DNA from: Bacteriovoracaceae bacterium
Lineage (GTDB): Bacteria > Bdellovibrionota > Bacteriovoracia > Bacteriovoracales > Bacteriovoracaceae
Length of the DNA: 33,896 nucleotides
Direction of reading: 5' to 3'
Assembly: GCA_947461175.1 (NCBI GenBank)
Contig: CANHIY010000015.1
Location: 1 to 33,896, forward strand
This document shows, piece by piece, positions 7,034 to 14,689 of the stretch (its first letter is position 1; every line of letters begins with the position of its first letter). The position numbers and the translations under genes were made by a program. The notes below the pieces were generated by a model. The model searched no databases and had not been told where the DNA came from. It worked only from the letters and a program-made list of their open reading frames with translations.

Positions 7034-8032
7034 ATGGCCCAGGTCTTGAGCCAAGATGAAGTAGACGCATTACTTAATGCTGTAAATGATGACCCTGAGT
7101 CATCAGGAGAGGCTGAGAATGGTGCGGATGGTTCAGGTGAAAATGGTCAAAGTGATGCCAATATCCAGCCTTATGATCTTACTAACCAGGACAGGGTTAT
7201 CCGCGGAAGGATGCCCATTCTGGAAATTATTTATGAAAGATTTATTCGTCAGTTTCGTGTTTCCCTTTCAAATTCTTTAAGAAAAATTTCTACTATATCT
7301 ATGATATCAACCGATCTGTTAAAGTTCGGTGAGTTTGTGAATACGCTTCCTATCCCATCCTGCATGTGTATTATGCGGTTCAATGAATTACGCGGACCTG
7401 CTCTTATTGTTTTTGAATCAAAGCTTGCCTACGCCATTATTGATTCTTACTTTGGGGGAACAGACAGGCCTTTTACTAAAATAGAGGGAAAAGAGTTTAC
7501 ATCAATAGAGCTATCATTCATGAGACGAGTTATGGATATGGCGATAAATGACCTTGAGGAGGCATGGGCCCCTGTTCATAGGATTGATGCTCAGTACGTA
7601 AGGACTGAGATTAACCCTCAATTCGTGGGAGTGGTTCCTCCTTCAGATGTTATCATCACCACCACCTTTGAAGTTGAGTTCGAGTCTGCGTCGGGAACCA
7701 TCATGGTGGTCATTCCTTACTCAACGATTGAACCCATAAAGCAAAAACTCTCATCAAGTTACCAAACAGATAATGATGTCGTAGATACACTCTGGACCAG
7801 ATCAATGCAGGAACATATTCAACACGCGCAAGCAACTGCAGTGGTGAAATTGGGTGAAACTGAGATGACTATTGGAGATCTGGTGGGGCTTCAAGTGGGA
7901 GATATTATTCCTCTTTCTCAAGAAGTTTCGGGGGAGCTGGATTTAGAAATTGAAGATGCAAAAAAATTAAAATGCCTGATTGGCGTATATAAGGGCAGTC
8001 GAGCTGTACAAATTACCCGTAGGATTACATAA
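7034..8032 (+). CDS. fliM: FliM, flagellar motor switch protein
   Basis: FliM forms the middle of the C-ring and binds phosphorylated CheY to reverse rotation. The N-terminus LSQDEVDALLNAV is the conserved CheY-P-binding peptide. It is followed by an acidic linker (about residues 18-45), the CheC-like middle domain (about 50-230, with YFGGTDRPF), and a C-terminal SpoA domain (about 250-332, with VVKLGETEMTIGDL). At 332 residues it has the usual length. A strong AGGAGG precedes the ATG. An intact CheY-binding peptide implies a chemotaxis-controlled switching motor. It is followed by fliN after 12 bases. Confidence 0.97.
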   Translation: MAQVLSQDEVDALLNAVNDDPESSGEAENGADGSGENGQSDANIQPYDLTNQDRVIRGRMPILEIIYERFIRQFRVSLSNSLRKISTISMISTDLLKFGEFVNTLPIPSCMCIMRFNELRGPALIVFESKLAYAIIDSYFGGTDRPFTKIEGKEFTSIELSFMRRVMDMAINDLEEAWAPVHRIDAQYVRTEINPQFVGVVPPSDVIITTTFEVEFESASGTIMVVIPYSTIEPIKQKLSSSYQTDNDVVDTLWTRSMQEHIQHAQATAVVKLGETEMTIGDLVGLQVGDIIPLSQEVSGELDLEIEDAKKLKCLIGVYKGSRAVQITRRIT

Positions 8033-8044
8033 AAGGAACTTATT

Positions 8045-8401
8045 ATGAATTCACCAGAAATGTCTGAAAATAGCAGGGATGCAATCCGGGAGTTAGCGGA
8101 TCAAATAAAGGCTGGAGATGATGCTCTCAATAAGCTAAAAGTACAAAACCTCGATTTTATCCTGGATATTCCGTTAAAAGTCAGCGTGGAACTCGGAAGA
8201 GCAAAGGTCATTATTAAAGATCTGTTACAACTTGGACAGGGTTCAGTATTGGAACTTGATAAACTTGCTGGTGAACCATTAGAGGTTCTTGTGAATGGAA
8301 AGTTGGTTGCCAGAGGAGAGGTCGTTGTTGTGAACGAGAAGTTTGGAATAAGGCTTACTGATATCATAAGTCCACTAGAGCGTATTGAATCATTGAAATA
8401 G
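8045..8401 (+). CDS. fliN: FliN, flagellar motor switch protein
   Basis: FliN forms the bottom of the C-ring and helps dock export substrates. The protein has 118 residues: an N-terminal helix of about 35 residues, then a single SpoA domain with the family sequence [20 protein letters not shown], the turn [16 protein letters not shown], and [13 protein letters not shown] near the end. This matches FliN rather than the longer FliY, because no CheC phosphatase domain is present. It begins 12 bases after fliM, continuing the usual switch-gene order. Confidence 0.96.
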   Translation: MNSPEMSENSRDAIRELADQIKAGDDALNKLKVQNLDFILDIPLKVSVELGRAKVIIKDLLQLGQGSVLELDKLAGEPLEVLVNGKLVARGEVVVVNEKFGIRLTDIISPLERIESLK

Positions 8402-8440
8402 ATTAATATTTTTTGGCGAAAACCAGGAAGGAAAGCCACT

Positions 8441-9604
8441 ATGTTCAGGAAGATTGCGATTCTTATAGTCATGATTCTCGTTTCACTTAGCATAAATGCT
8501 GATGCGGGAGTAAAAATTACTTCCATGGACCTTCAGCTTAGAGGGGCAAATGGTTATATCGACATTAATTTAGATGGTCGCCACCAGGAACTGCCGGATC
8601 TAAAAGTAAATGGAAACATGATACAAATTATTCTTACTGGTGCTGATCAGTTCAAACCAATCAGACAAAAAGTGAGTGGAGCAATTCTGTCTGCCAATAT
8701 CTTTAATAATAAGGCGATTGTAGGGGTTGAACTTCCCTACGAAGTAAAAGCGGAGAGCGTGGATGTCGGTTGGAAAAATAAGAATATTCAAATAGTTTTT
8801 CCTCGAGGTAAGGTCGGAAATAAAGGATCGTTGACAAATAATACTCCTGAAGATTTAAGAAAAGTCGCCATTCCCTTAGAAGAAATTGAAAAGAAAGAAA
8901 GTTCTTTGTCTAAAGAAAATCTTAATGAAGATTATTTAAACAAGTTAGTTGAGGAAGAAAAAACAAAATCTACTATTACAAAAAATACTAACGAAAAAAG
9001 TGATGATGTTAAAACAGATGATGTGCGAACTCAGCAATCTGCTTTTAATAAGTCACCGGAATCTCTAAAGTCATCTTCTGGCCCAGAGGGGGGAGACAGC
9101 TTTTCTCTTGCTGGTTATGCTTTGAAATTTTTTATTTTCCTCGCTCTTGTTTTAGGGCTTTTTTATGGTGTTGTTCAATTGCTGAAAAAAGGTTTGTTCA
9201 ATAAAGGTAAACTCGGTTTTTTAAATAATTCTCAAATGATTCAAGTTTTGTCCACCACCTATGTAGGGCCTAAAAGATCTTTAATGATCGTAAGAGCACA
9301 TAAACAAATTTTTCTCGTTGCTAATTCTGAAAGTGGAATTCAATTCCTTTCTGAAATGAGTGATACTGCCGGACTAATAAAAGAGGGCGAGAAAGTAGTA
9401 AGTGGGACAAACTTTGACATGAATCTTGAAACAGCGGATGTTTCTACAAATGAATCTTCTTTTAAAATAAAGGAAAACATCAACGAGTCCACTCCACTTC
9501 CTGAAGAGAGGGGTATTCAAAGCCTTAGTGCTAAAGACATCGTAAAATTTTCAGATGAGTTGAAAAAGAAGGCAAGAAAACTAAAACCAATCGAGTTTAA
9601 CTGA
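8441..9604 (+). CDS. fliO: FliO with long periplasmic AMIN-like extension
   Basis: FliO assists assembly of the FliP ring of the flagellar export gate. The FliO core is at the C-terminal side: one membrane helix at about residues 225-248 (LKFFIFLALVLGLFYGVV), followed by the cytoplasmic domain with MIQVLSTTYVGPKRSLMIV at about 263-282. Unusually, the protein is 387 residues, about three times the length of enterobacterial FliO. It starts with a signal peptide (about residues 1-23), then a beta-rich domain of about 110 residues that resembles an AMIN domain, then a charged low-complexity linker (about 135-220). The position between fliN and fliP and the one-base gap to fliP support the call. 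AMIN domains usually bind peptidoglycan or secretin complexes, so the extension may tie the export gate to the wall; that is inference. Confidence 0.85.
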   Translation: MFRKIAILIVMILVSLSINADAGVKITSMDLQLRGANGYIDINLDGRHQELPDLKVNGNMIQIILTGADQFKPIRQKVSGAILSANIFNNKAIVGVELPYEVKAESVDVGWKNKNIQIVFPRGKVGNKGSLTNNTPEDLRKVAIPLEEIEKKESSLSKENLNEDYLNKLVEEEKTKSTITKNTNEKSDDVKTDDVRTQQSAFNKSPESLKSSSGPEGGDSFSLAGYALKFFIFLALVLGLFYGVVQLLKKGLFNKGKLGFLNNSQMIQVLSTTYVGPKRSLMIVRAHKQIFLVANSESGIQFLSEMSDTAGLIKEGEKVVSGTNFDMNLETADVSTNESSFKIKENINESTPLPEERGIQSLSAKDIVKFSDELKKKARKLKPIEFN

Positions 9605-9605
9605 C

Positions 9606-10346
9606 ATGATTTTTTTTAAAAAAATGACTTTCTTTTTTTTATTACTCATGTCAAGTCTTGCTTCAGCTCAGCAGGCAAATCTACCCGGAGTATCAGTAAA
9701 TTTTGGACAGGGAACTAACCTGGTTGATACCCTAGAAGTGCTTCTTCTTTTTACGATACTTACCCTTGCTCCAGCAATTGTTATTCTTTGTACATCTTTC
9801 ACTCGTATAGTGATCGTTCTTTCATTTATGCGACAAGCCTTGGGGACACAAAACATGCCCCCTAACCAACTTCTTATCGGTTTTGCTTTATTTCTTTCGA
9901 TTTTCGTCATGATGCCAACTGGTAAATCTATTTATGAAAATGCCATAAGGCCCTATCAAGAAAAACAAATTGATGGCACCAAAGCATTTTCTGTTCTAGA
10001 AAAAGATTTACGTTTATTTATGGAAAAGCATGTCAGGAAGAATGACATTGGTCTTTTTTACGATGTTACTAATGCAAAAGCACCTTCCGATATAAAAGAA
10101 GTACCCACTCACTATCTCATACCTGCTTTTATTATCTCTGAATTAAAAACGGCTTTCCAGATTGGTTTTCTTCTTTATATTCCGTTCATTGTTCTTGATA
10201 TGGTTGTGGCATCTGTTCTTATGGCCATGGGGATGATGATGTTACCTCCTATGCTTGTGTCTATGCCATTTAAGCTACTTTTATTTGTTCTGGTTGATGG
10301 ATGGCAGCTGGTTACAGGAGCAATCCTCAGGTCCTTTAATACTTAA
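9606..10346 (+). CDS. fliP: FliP, flagellar export gate protein
   Basis: FliP builds the pentameric core of the flagellar type III export channel in the inner membrane. It has a cleavable signal peptide (ending LASA), as is typical of FliP, and then four hydrophobic segments. The hallmark regions are present: the long conserved block around residues 53-110 with FTRIVIVLSFMRQALGTQN and PPNQLLIGFALFLSIF, and the C-terminal MAMGMMMLPPMLVSMPFKLL. At 246 residues it matches the family. It starts one base after fliO and is followed by fliQ after 11 bases. Confidence 0.98.
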   Translation: MIFFKKMTFFFLLLMSSLASAQQANLPGVSVNFGQGTNLVDTLEVLLLFTILTLAPAIVILCTSFTRIVIVLSFMRQALGTQNMPPNQLLIGFALFLSIFVMMPTGKSIYENAIRPYQEKQIDGTKAFSVLEKDLRLFMEKHVRKNDIGLFYDVTNAKAPSDIKEVPTHYLIPAFIISELKTAFQIGFLLYIPFIVLDMVVASVLMAMGMMMLPPMLVSMPFKLLLFVLVDGWQLVTGAILRSFNT

Positions 10347-10357
10347 GGAGTTATTCG

Positions 10358-10633
10358 ATGGAGAATGAATTTGCTATTGAGGTCATAAGTCAGGCAATGA
10401 AGGTGACCTTGATGTTAGCGGCACCAATGCTTCTTAGTGCTCTCGTCGTTGGTATCCTGGTTTCAATTTTTCAGGCAGTAACTCAGATCAATGAACAGAC
10501 CCTTTCTTTCATCCCCAAAATTCTTGTCATCATAGCCGCTTTGGTGATTTTTAGTCCCTGGATGATGGAGACCATGGTGAGTTACACGCAAGATCTTTTT
10601 GCAAGTATTCCTGAATTAATAAGACGATCATGA
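10358..10633 (+). CDS. fliQ: FliQ, flagellar export gate protein
   Basis: FliQ is a two-helix protein; four copies wrap around the FliP/FliR core of the export gate. The 91-residue protein shows both helices (about 14-38 and 52-74) and the conserved loop FQAVTQINEQTLSFIPKI. AAGGAG precedes the ATG. Its stop overlaps the fliR start in an ATGA arrangement, so FliQ and FliR are translationally coupled. Confidence 0.97.
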   Translation: MENEFAIEVISQAMKVTLMLAAPMLLSALVVGILVSIFQAVTQINEQTLSFIPKILVIIAALVIFSPWMMETMVSYTQDLFASIPELIRRS

Positions 10634-11409
10634 ATGTTACGATCTCAGATCAGACACTCTTTCTTGCTTTTTGGTTAAGCTTTTCAAGATGGCTTGCCGT
10701 CCTCATGCAGCTTCCTTTGTTTGACAATGTGGCGGTACCTTCTTTGATTAAACTTCTTGCATCTTTCCTTATTTCATTTGCTTTTTTTCCAAATCTTTCA
10801 GGCACGCTTGTTGCAGAGATTAATTCTGTAGGAATGAATAATGTGTGGGTGCTTACAATGTTTCATACCACAATCGGGTTAATTATAGGATTTTTGGTTA
10901 AAAGCATAATGAGTTTATTTGTTTCCACTGGTAGCATTTTGACCCAGCAAATAGGTTTCAATTCTGTGAGCTATTTTGACCCCACTCAAGGACAACAGGT
11001 TGGTCCTTTTGAAAGGTTAATTGAATGGACTCTACTCATTCTTATCCTTTCATCAGGTGCGCTTGTTCCTATGTTTAAGGGTGTCTTTCAATCTTTTTCA
11101 GTGATTAGTTTCTTAAATTCTACAAAGATGATGAAATCTCCTGAATATTTTGTGCTTTTTTTTAAATCGGCATTTAGTGCATCGATACTTTTGGCCGGAC
11201 CACTCATCTTTGCTAACTTACTCATGAACCTTGTTATGGGGATTATATCCCGTGCCGTTCCTCAGATGAATGTCTTGATGGTGAGTTTTGTTTTAAATAT
11301 TGGATTAGGATTACTGCTTTTCCTTGGGATAGTGGAAGAATTTTTTCAGGTTAGTTTTGATTTATACATTGAGAAGCTTGGCAATTGGTACCAATTTCTT
11401 TCTAACTAG
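10630..11409 (+). CDS. fliR: FliR, flagellar export gate protein
   Basis: FliR is the single-copy subunit that closes the FliP ring of the export gate. The 259-residue protein has several hydrophobic helices and the family signature regions FSRWLAVLMQLPLF near the N-terminus, FDPTQGQQVGPFERLIEWT in the middle, and RAVPQMNVLMVSFVLNIGLG near the C-terminus. Its ATG overlaps the fliQ stop. It is followed by the largest gap inside the cluster (94 bases) before flhB, which suggests separate control of flhB onwards. Confidence 0.97.
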   Translation: MNVTISDQTLFLAFWLSFSRWLAVLMQLPLFDNVAVPSLIKLLASFLISFAFFPNLSGTLVAEINSVGMNNVWVLTMFHTTIGLIIGFLVKSIMSLFVSTGSILTQQIGFNSVSYFDPTQGQQVGPFERLIEWTLLILILSSGALVPMFKGVFQSFSVISFLNSTKMMKSPEYFVLFFKSAFSASILLAGPLIFANLLMNLVMGIISRAVPQMNVLMVSFVLNIGLGLLLFLGIVEEFFQVSFDLYIEKLGNWYQFLSN

Positions 11410-11438
11410 AAAGGATATAAACGAGGGAGGGTCATTCA

Positions 11439-11483
11439 CGTTTTTTTTGAAACGACTAAACTAGTCATTTTGTTTAAAACAAA
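11439..11483 (+). promoter_or_regulatory. cluster of dyads in the fliR-flhB gap
   Basis: Three adjacent symmetric elements lie here: CGTTT...AAACG (11439-11454), GACTA-AAC-TAGTC (11454-11466) and TTTGTTT-A-AAACAAA (11469-11483). The two latter are perfect. An orphan purine-rich, Shine-Dalgarno-like GAGGGAGGG lies just upstream with no usable start codon. No confident promoter is visible. The elements could be operators or RNA structure that controls flhB. Confidence 0.35.
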
Positions 11484-11503
11484 CTCTGAATACCTATTTC
11501 ATA

Positions 11504-12580
11504 ATGGCCGAAGAAAACGACAACGAAAAAACCGAAGAACCATCCCAGTATAGGATGGATGAGGCAAGGAAGAAGGGAGACGTTGCTTCTTCGAAAGAAC
11601 TTTCTTCAGTTCTCTTATTGTCCGGATCACTTCTGACGTTAATTATTTGTGGTGTTTACATCTTCGAATGTTTTTCTGATTTTCTGGACTGGATTTACCG
11701 ACAGGATTTTCAAAATATTTACACTAAAGAGAGAGTAAACGATGTCATCTCTCAAACTGCATGGACTTTGGTCAAATGCGTGGCGCCTTCTTTTGGTGCT
11801 TCCATTTGTCTTGGAGTTTTATCGCAATTTGTTCAAGTAGGATTTCTTTATTCGCCTGAAATCATTAATGCTGACTTAGAACGTATTAATCCAATGAAGG
11901 GGTTTTCTCGTTTATTTTCTAAGAAGGCCCTTGTTGAAGCAATAAAAAGTGTTTTTAAATTTACGGTTGTTATTTTTATTACTTACACAGTTATTAAGAA
12001 TAACATTAATTCCTTCCTTGGTTTTCTTCACTCTGATGCCGGTGCCTCTTTGTCCTTTGGTAAATACCTGATGGTAAAACTTGGATTTTCTATTTTATTA
12101 GGACTCGCCATTATTGCACTGGCAGATTTTGCCTGGGAGAAATGGTCCTATCGTCAAAAGATGATGATGACAAAGCAGGAGGCCAAGGAAGAAGCAAAAG
12201 AAAAAGATGGTAATCCAGAGGTAAAAAATAGAATACGGCAGATTCAACGTCAGATGGCACAAAAAAGAATGATGGATGATGTAAAGAAGGCAGACGTAAT
12301 TGTTACAAATCCAACCCATATTAGTGTAGCATTGAAGTATGATGGGGAAACGATGGTTGCTCCCTCTGTCATGGCAAAGGGGGCCGATCATCTTGCACTT
12401 AGGATAAGAGAGATTGCGAAAGAAAATGATATTCCAATTGTTGAAAACATTACCTTAGCTAGGACTCTCTATAAAACAGTGAAAGTAGGACATGGAGTCC
12501 CACGAACACTTTATAAGGCAGTTGCTGAAATTCTTGCTTTTGTTTACAAGATTAAACGAAAGAAGAAAGCGTTAAAATAA
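11504..12580 (+). CDS. flhB: FlhB, flagellar export switch protein
   Basis: FlhB belongs to the flagellar export gate and switches the apparatus from rod/hook to filament substrates by self-cleavage. The N-terminus (ENDNEKTEEPSQYRMDEARK) is typical; four hydrophobic helices occupy about residues 29-210. The cytoplasmic domain follows, with the autocleavage site N269-P-T-H intact, so switching should work normally. It has 358 residues. No Shine-Dalgarno sequence is visible in the 20 bases before the ATG, unlike the other genes of the cluster, yet the protein start matches the family well. flhA follows closely. Confidence 0.97.
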   Translation: MAEENDNEKTEEPSQYRMDEARKKGDVASSKELSSVLLLSGSLLTLIICGVYIFECFSDFLDWIYRQDFQNIYTKERVNDVISQTAWTLVKCVAPSFGASICLGVLSQFVQVGFLYSPEIINADLERINPMKGFSRLFSKKALVEAIKSVFKFTVVIFITYTVIKNNINSFLGFLHSDAGASLSFGKYLMVKLGFSILLGLAIIALADFAWEKWSYRQKMMMTKQEAKEEAKEKDGNPEVKNRIRQIQRQMAQKRMMDDVKKADVIVTNPTHISVALKYDGETMVAPSVMAKGADHLALRIREIAKENDIPIVENITLARTLYKTVKVGHGVPRTLYKAVAEILAFVYKIKRKKKALK

Positions 12581-12610
12581 AAGCTCAGGATGAGCGCAAG
12601 AGGTAAAACC

Positions 12611-14686
12611 ATGGATAGGTTTTTAGAAAAATTAAAAATATTTTCAAAAAATTCAGAACTTGTAGTCGCTTTGGGTCTCATCCTGATCTTAGGGATTATG
12701 GTCGTTCCTCTACCTCCGATGATCCTGGATTTATTCCTAGCTCTCTCAATTGCAGTTTCAATAGCCGTGCTTCTTATGTCTGTTTACGCCAGAAAGCCTC
12801 TGGATTTTTCAACTTTTCCATCTGTTATTTTGATTACAACTCTTCTACGACTTTCACTCAACGTGGCTTCTACTAGAAACATTCTTATTCATGGAGCAAC
12901 AGACGGAACCAAAGCCGCGGGACACATAATTGAAGCATTTGGAGAGTTTGTTGTTGGAGGTAATTATGCCGTAGGTATCATTATCTTTCTCATCCTTGTC
13001 GTTATCAATTTTATCGTTATTACTAAGGGTGCTGGAAGAGTTGCTGAAGTAAGTGCAAGATTCACATTAGATGCTATGCCTGGTAAACAAATGGCGATTG
13101 ATGCAGATTTGAACGCCGGATTAATTGATGATAAAGAGGCGAAACGTCGCAGAGCAGAGGTTGCCCAAGAAGCAGACTTCTATGGATCGATGGATGGTGC
13201 TTCTAAATTTGTTCGCGGAGATGCTATTGCAGGTATTTTAATCACGGCGATTAACATTGTGGGTGGAATTATAGTTGGAGTTGCACAAAATGATATGGCC
13301 TTTTCTGATGCTGCCAGAACATTTACTCTATTAACGGTTGGTGATGGTCTCATTGCTCAAATTCCTGCACTTATTATTTCAACTGCCGCCGGTATTATTA
13401 CCACACGTAACTCCAATTCCGAGGCACTTGGAACTCAGGTTAATGAAGAATTCAAAGCACATCCTAAAGCTTTTTACATTACAGCAGCTGCTATTAGTTT
13501 TTTCGGTATCATTCCTGGATTTCCGGCGCTTCCATTTTTTGTCATAGGTTCTTTAATTGGATTCGCTGGATTTAAAATTGAAAAATCTAAAGAGTTGGAT
13601 AAAGTAGCTGCATCTTCATCAGCAATCCAGGAATCCAAATCAAAAAGTGAAACACTTGAGTCCTTACTCCCTGTTGAGTTGGTTCAGTTGGAAGTAGGAT
13701 ATGGGATAGTCAATATTGTAGACGCGGAACAAAATGGTGATCTTCTTGAGAGAATTTCACATATAAGAAAACAGTTTGCCATGGATTGGGGGGTCATTGT
13801 TCCCTCAGTTCGCATTAAAGATAATTTGGAATTAAAGCCTTGTGCCTACTCAATAAAGCTAAAGGGGATTGAAATCGCAAAAGGCGAATTGATGGCCGAT
13901 CATATGATGGCGATGGATCCCGGTACTGTCATTGAGCAAATGGAGGGCATTGAAACTAAAGAGCCTGTATTTGGTTTGCCGGCAATATGGATCAATGAAG
14001 AGCGTAAAGATGAGGCACAATATAACGGTTACACTGTTGTTGACTTGTCCACGATCGTAGCCACTCATTTAACGGAAGTCTTAAAGACTAATTTATCTGA
14101 ACTTTTTGGTCGGCAGGAATTAGTCAGGTTGCTTGATAACTTTAAGGAAGAGAATCCTAAAGTAGTTTCCGATCTTATTCCTGATATTGTTCCTTTAGGT
14201 ATAGTTCTTAAGGTTCTTCAGTGTCTTCTTCGAGAAGGAGTGTCCATTCGAGATCTAAGAACTATTCTTGAAACTTTAGCTGAATTTGGTACCACTTCAA
14301 AAGACCCCGAAGCTCTCACTGAATATGTAAGACAATCCCTTTATCGAACAATTACTGAAAAGATCAGGGATTCTCAGGGAGATGTTCCTCTCTTTACTTT
14401 AGATAAGTCTCTTGAGGAAACTGTTGCCCGATCAATACTTCAAACAGATCAAGGCACTCAATTAAATATGGATCCAAAAGTTACCCAGACGATTCTTGCT
14501 TCTTTACATGATAAAATTGAGGAAGCAACTTCTCAAGGGGAAAAAATGGTGGTTCTTTGTTCTCCAGTGATAAGGCGGCATTTTAAAAAGTTGACGGAAA
14601 AATTCATTCCCAACATGACAGTGGTAAGTCATAATGAATTAAGTCCGGAAGTTAATATACGATCTCTTGGAACCGTGAGGTTATAA
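12611..14686 (+). CDS. flhA: FlhA, flagellar export gate protein
   Basis: FlhA is the large export-gate subunit: a nonameric ring whose C-terminal domain docks chaperone-substrate complexes and whose membrane part couples to the proton motive force. Eight hydrophobic segments occupy roughly the first 320 residues. The conserved cytoplasmic loop AEVSARFTLDAMPGKQMAID is intact, and a full cytoplasmic domain follows (LLPVELVQLEVGYGIVNIVD onward, ending in RSLGTVRL). I prefer the ATG at 12611 (691 residues) because AAGAGG lies seven bases upstream; an in-frame ATG at 12590 has only a crowded AGG. It is followed by flhF after three bases. Confidence 0.97.
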   Translation: MDRFLEKLKIFSKNSELVVALGLILILGIMVVPLPPMILDLFLALSIAVSIAVLLMSVYARKPLDFSTFPSVILITTLLRLSLNVASTRNILIHGATDGTKAAGHIIEAFGEFVVGGNYAVGIIIFLILVVINFIVITKGAGRVAEVSARFTLDAMPGKQMAIDADLNAGLIDDKEAKRRRAEVAQEADFYGSMDGASKFVRGDAIAGILITAINIVGGIIVGVAQNDMAFSDAARTFTLLTVGDGLIAQIPALIISTAAGIITTRNSNSEALGTQVNEEFKAHPKAFYITAAAISFFGIIPGFPALPFFVIGSLIGFAGFKIEKSKELDKVAASSSAIQESKSKSETLESLLPVELVQLEVGYGIVNIVDAEQNGDLLERISHIRKQFAMDWGVIVPSVRIKDNLELKPCAYSIKLKGIEIAKGELMADHMMAMDPGTVIEQMEGIETKEPVFGLPAIWINEERKDEAQYNGYTVVDLSTIVATHLTEVLKTNLSELFGRQELVRLLDNFKEENPKVVSDLIPDIVPLGIVLKVLQCLLREGVSIRDLRTILETLAEFGTTSKDPEALTEYVRQSLYRTITEKIRDSQGDVPLFTLDKSLEETVARSILQTDQGTQLNMDPKVTQTILASLHDKIEEATSQGEKMVVLCSPVIRRHFKKLTEKFIPNMTVVSHNELSPEVNIRSLGTVRL

Positions 14687-14689
14687 ACC

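Noticed and set aside
11423-11503. A small leader ORF using the orphan GAGGGAGGG site before flhB
   Set aside because: No ATG, GTG or TTG follows at a workable distance, and the frame leading into flhB is closed by TAG at 11462-11464.
12098-12391. Antisense reading frames inside flagellar genes, such as this one within flhB
   Set aside because: They have no ribosome site or family resemblance and are fully explained as shadows of conserved genes on the other strand.
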